Source: Scolanthus callimorphus
Taxonomy: Eukaryota; Cnidaria; Anthozoa; Actiniaria; Edwardsiidae
Direction of reading: 5' to 3'
Assembly: GCA_033964015.1 (NCBI GenBank)
Contig: CM066922.1
Span: forward strand, 22,864,507-22,928,506
Length of the DNA: 64,000 bases
Every line of letters starts with the position of its first letter. The first letter of the stretch is position 1. Under the pieces are notes generated by a model. That model was not told where the DNA came from, did no database searches, and worked only from the letters and a program-made list of their open reading frames with translations. Below are positions 61,601-64,000 of this stretch, piece after piece. Position numbers and translations under genes: made by a program.

Positions 61601-63363
61601 AAAACAATGCAGCTCATATGTACCACAATAAGTCAAAAGTTGCGCTACGTTCGGATATGGTGTGCTTTGCTGACGGAAAATTCTTGCTACGCGAAATTCT
61701 TGCTAGGAGTGATGAAACTTTTCTTTTGGATTGCTTAGCGTGTTCAGATATCATCCGAGTCTTTGATAAGTTTTGCTGGTCCCTTATATACAGAGTGAAG
61801 TGAGATTCGCTTCGAAAAGTCCAAAGCACTGCGGATTACGAGTTCCCTCGGATGGCTGATGGCTACCATGCTCTCCAAAAGTGCATTAGGTTGGAAACGC
61901 GAGGGCTACGATCCATAGCTGGGTATCTTGTGAGATTTTGCACATTGAGTAACAACAGTGCAGCACAAGTAGTGTTTTCGCATAATGTAAAATTTATTTT
62001 CCATTTACAGCAACCACGAATTCCATCTTTGCTGACAAGCGAGAAGCGCACTAGACATGGTTCTCCTTTCCAGCTTTCCGACATTTCTACGAGAAAATGT
62101 TGATTGAGTTAGCCATTTGTAGTTGTTATAAACAATGTTGTATATAGTTCATTCATTTTCTCACGGACAAATAAAATTCCGCCTGATACTCAGGCTATAA
62201 AGTTCGTATTTCTATTTTCTTAAAACCGTGCGACGCGGGTATCCTGTGGAATGCAATATTGCCAAATGCACCTATTTCAATGCCTTCGAACACACTTTTT
62301 CAACGTAAACATGGCTTGAAGGCTATGTCGTGACAGGCGGCACAATATATTTGTGTTTGAATCGCATGCAAGCATTTTATTTGTGTTTTTCGCAACATTA
62401 CGACGTGGGTACCCTGTGGTTTTGAAGCTCAAATGTAAAATGCGCCGTAACTCCTAAACGCTTCCACTTCAAAAGTGCAAACAACCGGTTTTAGACTACC
62501 CTCGGGCTAAGCTTTCGAATGATATGTGTTAGCAAAATTCCCCTAGGGGGGGGAGGGTTTCGACTCCTGGCCCACGGACTAATATAACAAATATCGATAC
62601 TTCGACAAACAATGTTGTCTGCCTGTTACTGTCTCCCTGTCTGTAACTCTGTGCCAGTGCTCCTCTTTCTTTACGTCTGACATGAGGAAAACCAAAGTAC
62701 ATGTTTTATATACCTTGCTGCCTGTGTCTGTCTTAAGTTTCCTTCAGTCCCCTCTGCCTCCTCCCCCCTACCCTCTTTCCTCTAACGCGCTCTCACTTCT
62801 CCCCAACCCCTCTTTCCCCTACGCACTCTCACTTCTCTTCCTTCTACTAGACTAACTCAGGGTTCACAAAGTCATGGAAAGTCATGGAGTTCTACAAAAG
62901 TCATGCCAGGCCTGAAAAAGTCCTGGGATTTAGCATTGACTTTTACTGAACGATCAGATTATTGACTTAATTTATATCTCAGATGTCTAAGATATGTTTG
63001 TTGACACAACACTCGACATCATCACTTTTGGCAGTATTGAGCCAGCTACCATGAAAAAATCCTACTTCCAGTTAATATGTTCCTCGTTTCTCGAGTCCTT
63101 TGTCCTGAAAAAAATCATGGAATTTCATCGGTGCTTTCTTGTGGGAACCCTGTATCTACTCGGCCTACCTTTTGGGATAAAATAGCCCCTGAAGTCCACG
63201 TCTTGCAGTGTCGAGTGGGGTACATCCAGCGGTATAAATGCCGTGACCCTCAGTAGCTCATTAATACAAGCTCTAGTGTAGGAAGATGCTTGATGTCCTC
63301 AAGCTCAGGGAGGCGGTCCCGCCCTACAACGGCGTCCAGTTCCTCGTGCAACCTCTTCTGGAT
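58646..63363 (-). CDS. cytochrome P450 (clan 2), last three coding exons; 5' part beyond the window
   Basis: Exons: 63363-63169, 59883-59734, 58836-58646, GT-AG, joining in phase 1. The first reads IQKRLHEELDAVVGRDRLPE, LEDIKHLPTLE, the ExxR helix (NELLR) and HSTLQDVDFRGYFIPK. The second gives GTVVFVNLWSVHRSEKYWPN, the PERF-like FDPTRFLDEDG and FLPFSAG. The third completes the haem-binding signature FSAGRRKCIG across the junction and ends PANFDVVVHKRP-stop. P450s are haem-thiolate monooxygenases; the Cys of RRKCIG is the haem ligand. The wording is like CYP1/CYP17/CYP2 relatives on the endoplasmic reticulum; the substrate is unknown. One G is missing in the first exon (near 63271, between the LPTLE and CINELLR parts), which breaks the frame as given; the 195-nt length also points to one lost base. 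The membrane anchor and I-helix are off-window. Confidence 0.93.
58837..59130. repeat. Repeated TCTGATTGGTT units in a P450 intron
   Basis: TTCTGATTGGCTAAGT and CTGATTGGTTNGTTGTT occur several times between 58875 and 59080. Possibly a degraded MITE; the inverted ends are not clear. Confidence 0.45.
59300..59620. repeat. GGTATTTTTTAGGG degenerate repeat
   Basis: At least five copies of GGTATTTTTTAGGG with variable spacing, each followed by a purine-rich stretch. Same style as other interspersed simple-repeat elements in the window. Confidence 0.65.
59985..60092. repeat. 11-bp minisatellite GCTAATGCGGC
   Basis: About eight direct units of GCTAATGCGGC, nearly perfect. Confidence 0.95.
60100..60240 (+). 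mobile_element. Penelope-type terminal fragment with hammerhead-like core
   Basis: CTGAAGATGACTTCCGCTCA is followed by GTCGAAACGTCAGTC. CTGANGA plus GAAAC are conserved hammerhead boxes, and this phrase is typical of PLE long terminal repeats. It is followed by a short GTCCTTTCTATGAAGGAC hairpin. The assignment is from motif only. Confidence 0.45.
60241..62580. mobile_element. 2.3-kb element with long terminal inverted repeats of about 180 bp
   Basis: 60241-60422 and 62400-62580 are almost perfect reverse complements: ends AGTCCGTGGGCCAGGAGTCG and CGACTCCTGGCCCACGGACT, inner edge CAGGGTACCCACGTCGT / ACGACGTGGGTACCCTGTG. The interior contains a LINE fragment and no recognisable transposase. 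It lies in the P450 intron. Confidence 0.93.
60860..61340 (-). mobile_element. LINE ORF2 C-terminal fragment inside the 2.3-kb TIR element
   Basis: Minus-strand frames read MASLNWDTLETRRLFAQLCM LYKIRNGLV and QYSFFPRTIRIWNLLTTQVA, DSPTLEAFK, typical of the C-terminus of LINE reverse transcriptases. The upstream QRRAARF part is in another frame, so the copy is frameshifted and dead. Confidence 0.82.
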
Positions 63364-63576
63364 CTAACGGACCGAACACACGTCAAAATTAGTAGCCAAT
63401 TACAAAATATTAGTAGCGTATTTACATCCGCGGACCAAGTCACTTCTGCGAGAATAGCTCCGCTTAGAGGTTGGGGAATGGAATGTACTATTTACAATAT
63501 GAGCGGCCGATTTATATGGGATTTACAATGACGATGGAGCTTGTATCCAGTTTACATAGCTAGTCATGTGGCCTAA
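63364..63576. other. P450 intron sequence
   Basis: No further P450 exon was recognised between 63364 and the right edge; the I-helix exon must lie beyond the window. Confidence 0.45.
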
Positions 63577-63827
63577 ATTTAAAGAGCCCGTGTCAGCCAC
63601 TCCTTTGTTACTGCTTTCGTCCGATATTAGAAGACGAATTTCGTGTAGAAATCTCAAAGTAACATCTAAAAACAAAGTTTCATACTAGATTACTAGATTT
63701 ACCAAATTCAATCGAGAGCATTGCACTACATTCTCTAAATCAGCCGATGGAAATGGATGCTTGCTCCGACTTGATATGTTGCTATGCTGTCAAAATGGCG
63801 GCTGACACAGGCTCTTTAGGTTAAGAA
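63577..63827. mobile_element. MITE with AAAGAGCCYGTGTCAGCC ends (intact copy)
   Basis: The left end AAAGAGCCCGTGTCAGCCA and right end GGCTGACACAGGCTCTTTA are inverted repeats of about 19 bp. This uninterrupted copy serves as the empty-site reference for the nested copy at 44140-44905. Confidence 0.88.
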
Positions 63828-64000
63828 GGAATCCACAAGCAAAAACATCGTGTACCAAGCTCATCTGCATTGTATTGCAAGTCTGTTTTCAATATCTTGT
63901 AAAAAAAACGTTTCTAATAACACCATACACTGAAAACGAAATTCAAAGTTCCTACAAAACACTGGGAAATGGAAGTGGAATGAAATTGACAACATTTTTT
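63828..64000. other. Unassigned sequence at the right edge
   Basis: No feature recognised. Confidence 0.4.

Overview
This is animal nuclear DNA: long genes with many short exons and GT-AG introns, AT-rich non-coding sequence, and very many short inverted-repeat elements, LINE and SINE pieces and minisatellites. The repeat style (fold-back MITEs with ends such as CAGGGGCGTAGCCAG, a Penelope-like GIY-YIG element, CR1/L2-like LINE tails) and the diverged protein sequences suggest a cnidarian, most likely a stony coral or other hexacorallian. That assignment is inference from style; no species marker was identified.

Five host genes can be read. (1) Two paralogous single-exon GT31 beta-1,3-galactosyltransferase-like genes on the minus strand: one cut by the left edge (1-608), one whole (8943-10049). 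A third relic of their 5' flank lies at about 6375-6503. (2) A mitochondrial ribosomal protein S9 gene (MRPS9, uS9m), minus strand, 30766 down to 15886, reconstructed in 15 exons whose phases all agree except for one base missing from exon 5. (3) PDSS2 (polyprenyl diphosphate synthase subunit 2, ubiquinone pathway), plus strand, 31225-33690, 3 exons, 432 aa. It is divergent from MRPS9 across a 458-bp shared promoter region. (4) An OCRL/INPP5B-type inositol polyphosphate 5-phosphatase, plus strand, about 35848-55930, at least 23 exons: PH domain, 5-phosphatase, ASH, RhoGAP. (5) The last three coding exons of a clan-2 cytochrome P450, minus strand, 63363 to 58646, running off the right edge.

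Layout: 0-15 kb is GT31 genes in a repeat field (Penelope-like element, MITEs, two larger TIR elements, a LINE tail, a SINE). 15.9-30.8 kb is MRPS9, whose introns hold MITEs, SINEs and a LINE containing a 29-copy, 49-bp satellite. 31-34 kb is PDSS2. 36-56 kb is the 5-phosphatase, with MITEs packed against several 5' splice sites. 56-64 kb is a repeat-rich interval plus the P450, whose intron holds a 2.3-kb TIR element.

MRPS9 and PDSS2 are both mitochondrial and could be co-expressed from their shared promoter. The other genes have no evident functional link. No unmistakably new biological system was found. The most informative observations are: single-base indels in conserved exons of three unrelated genes (probably assembly error); two filled/empty insertion-site pairs visible inside the window; satellite birth inside a LINE ORF; MITEs inserted within 6-16 bp of splice donors; a tandem 3' splice site that could switch the 5-phosphatase to a PH-only isoform; and a C-terminal membrane segment on a GT31 enzyme.
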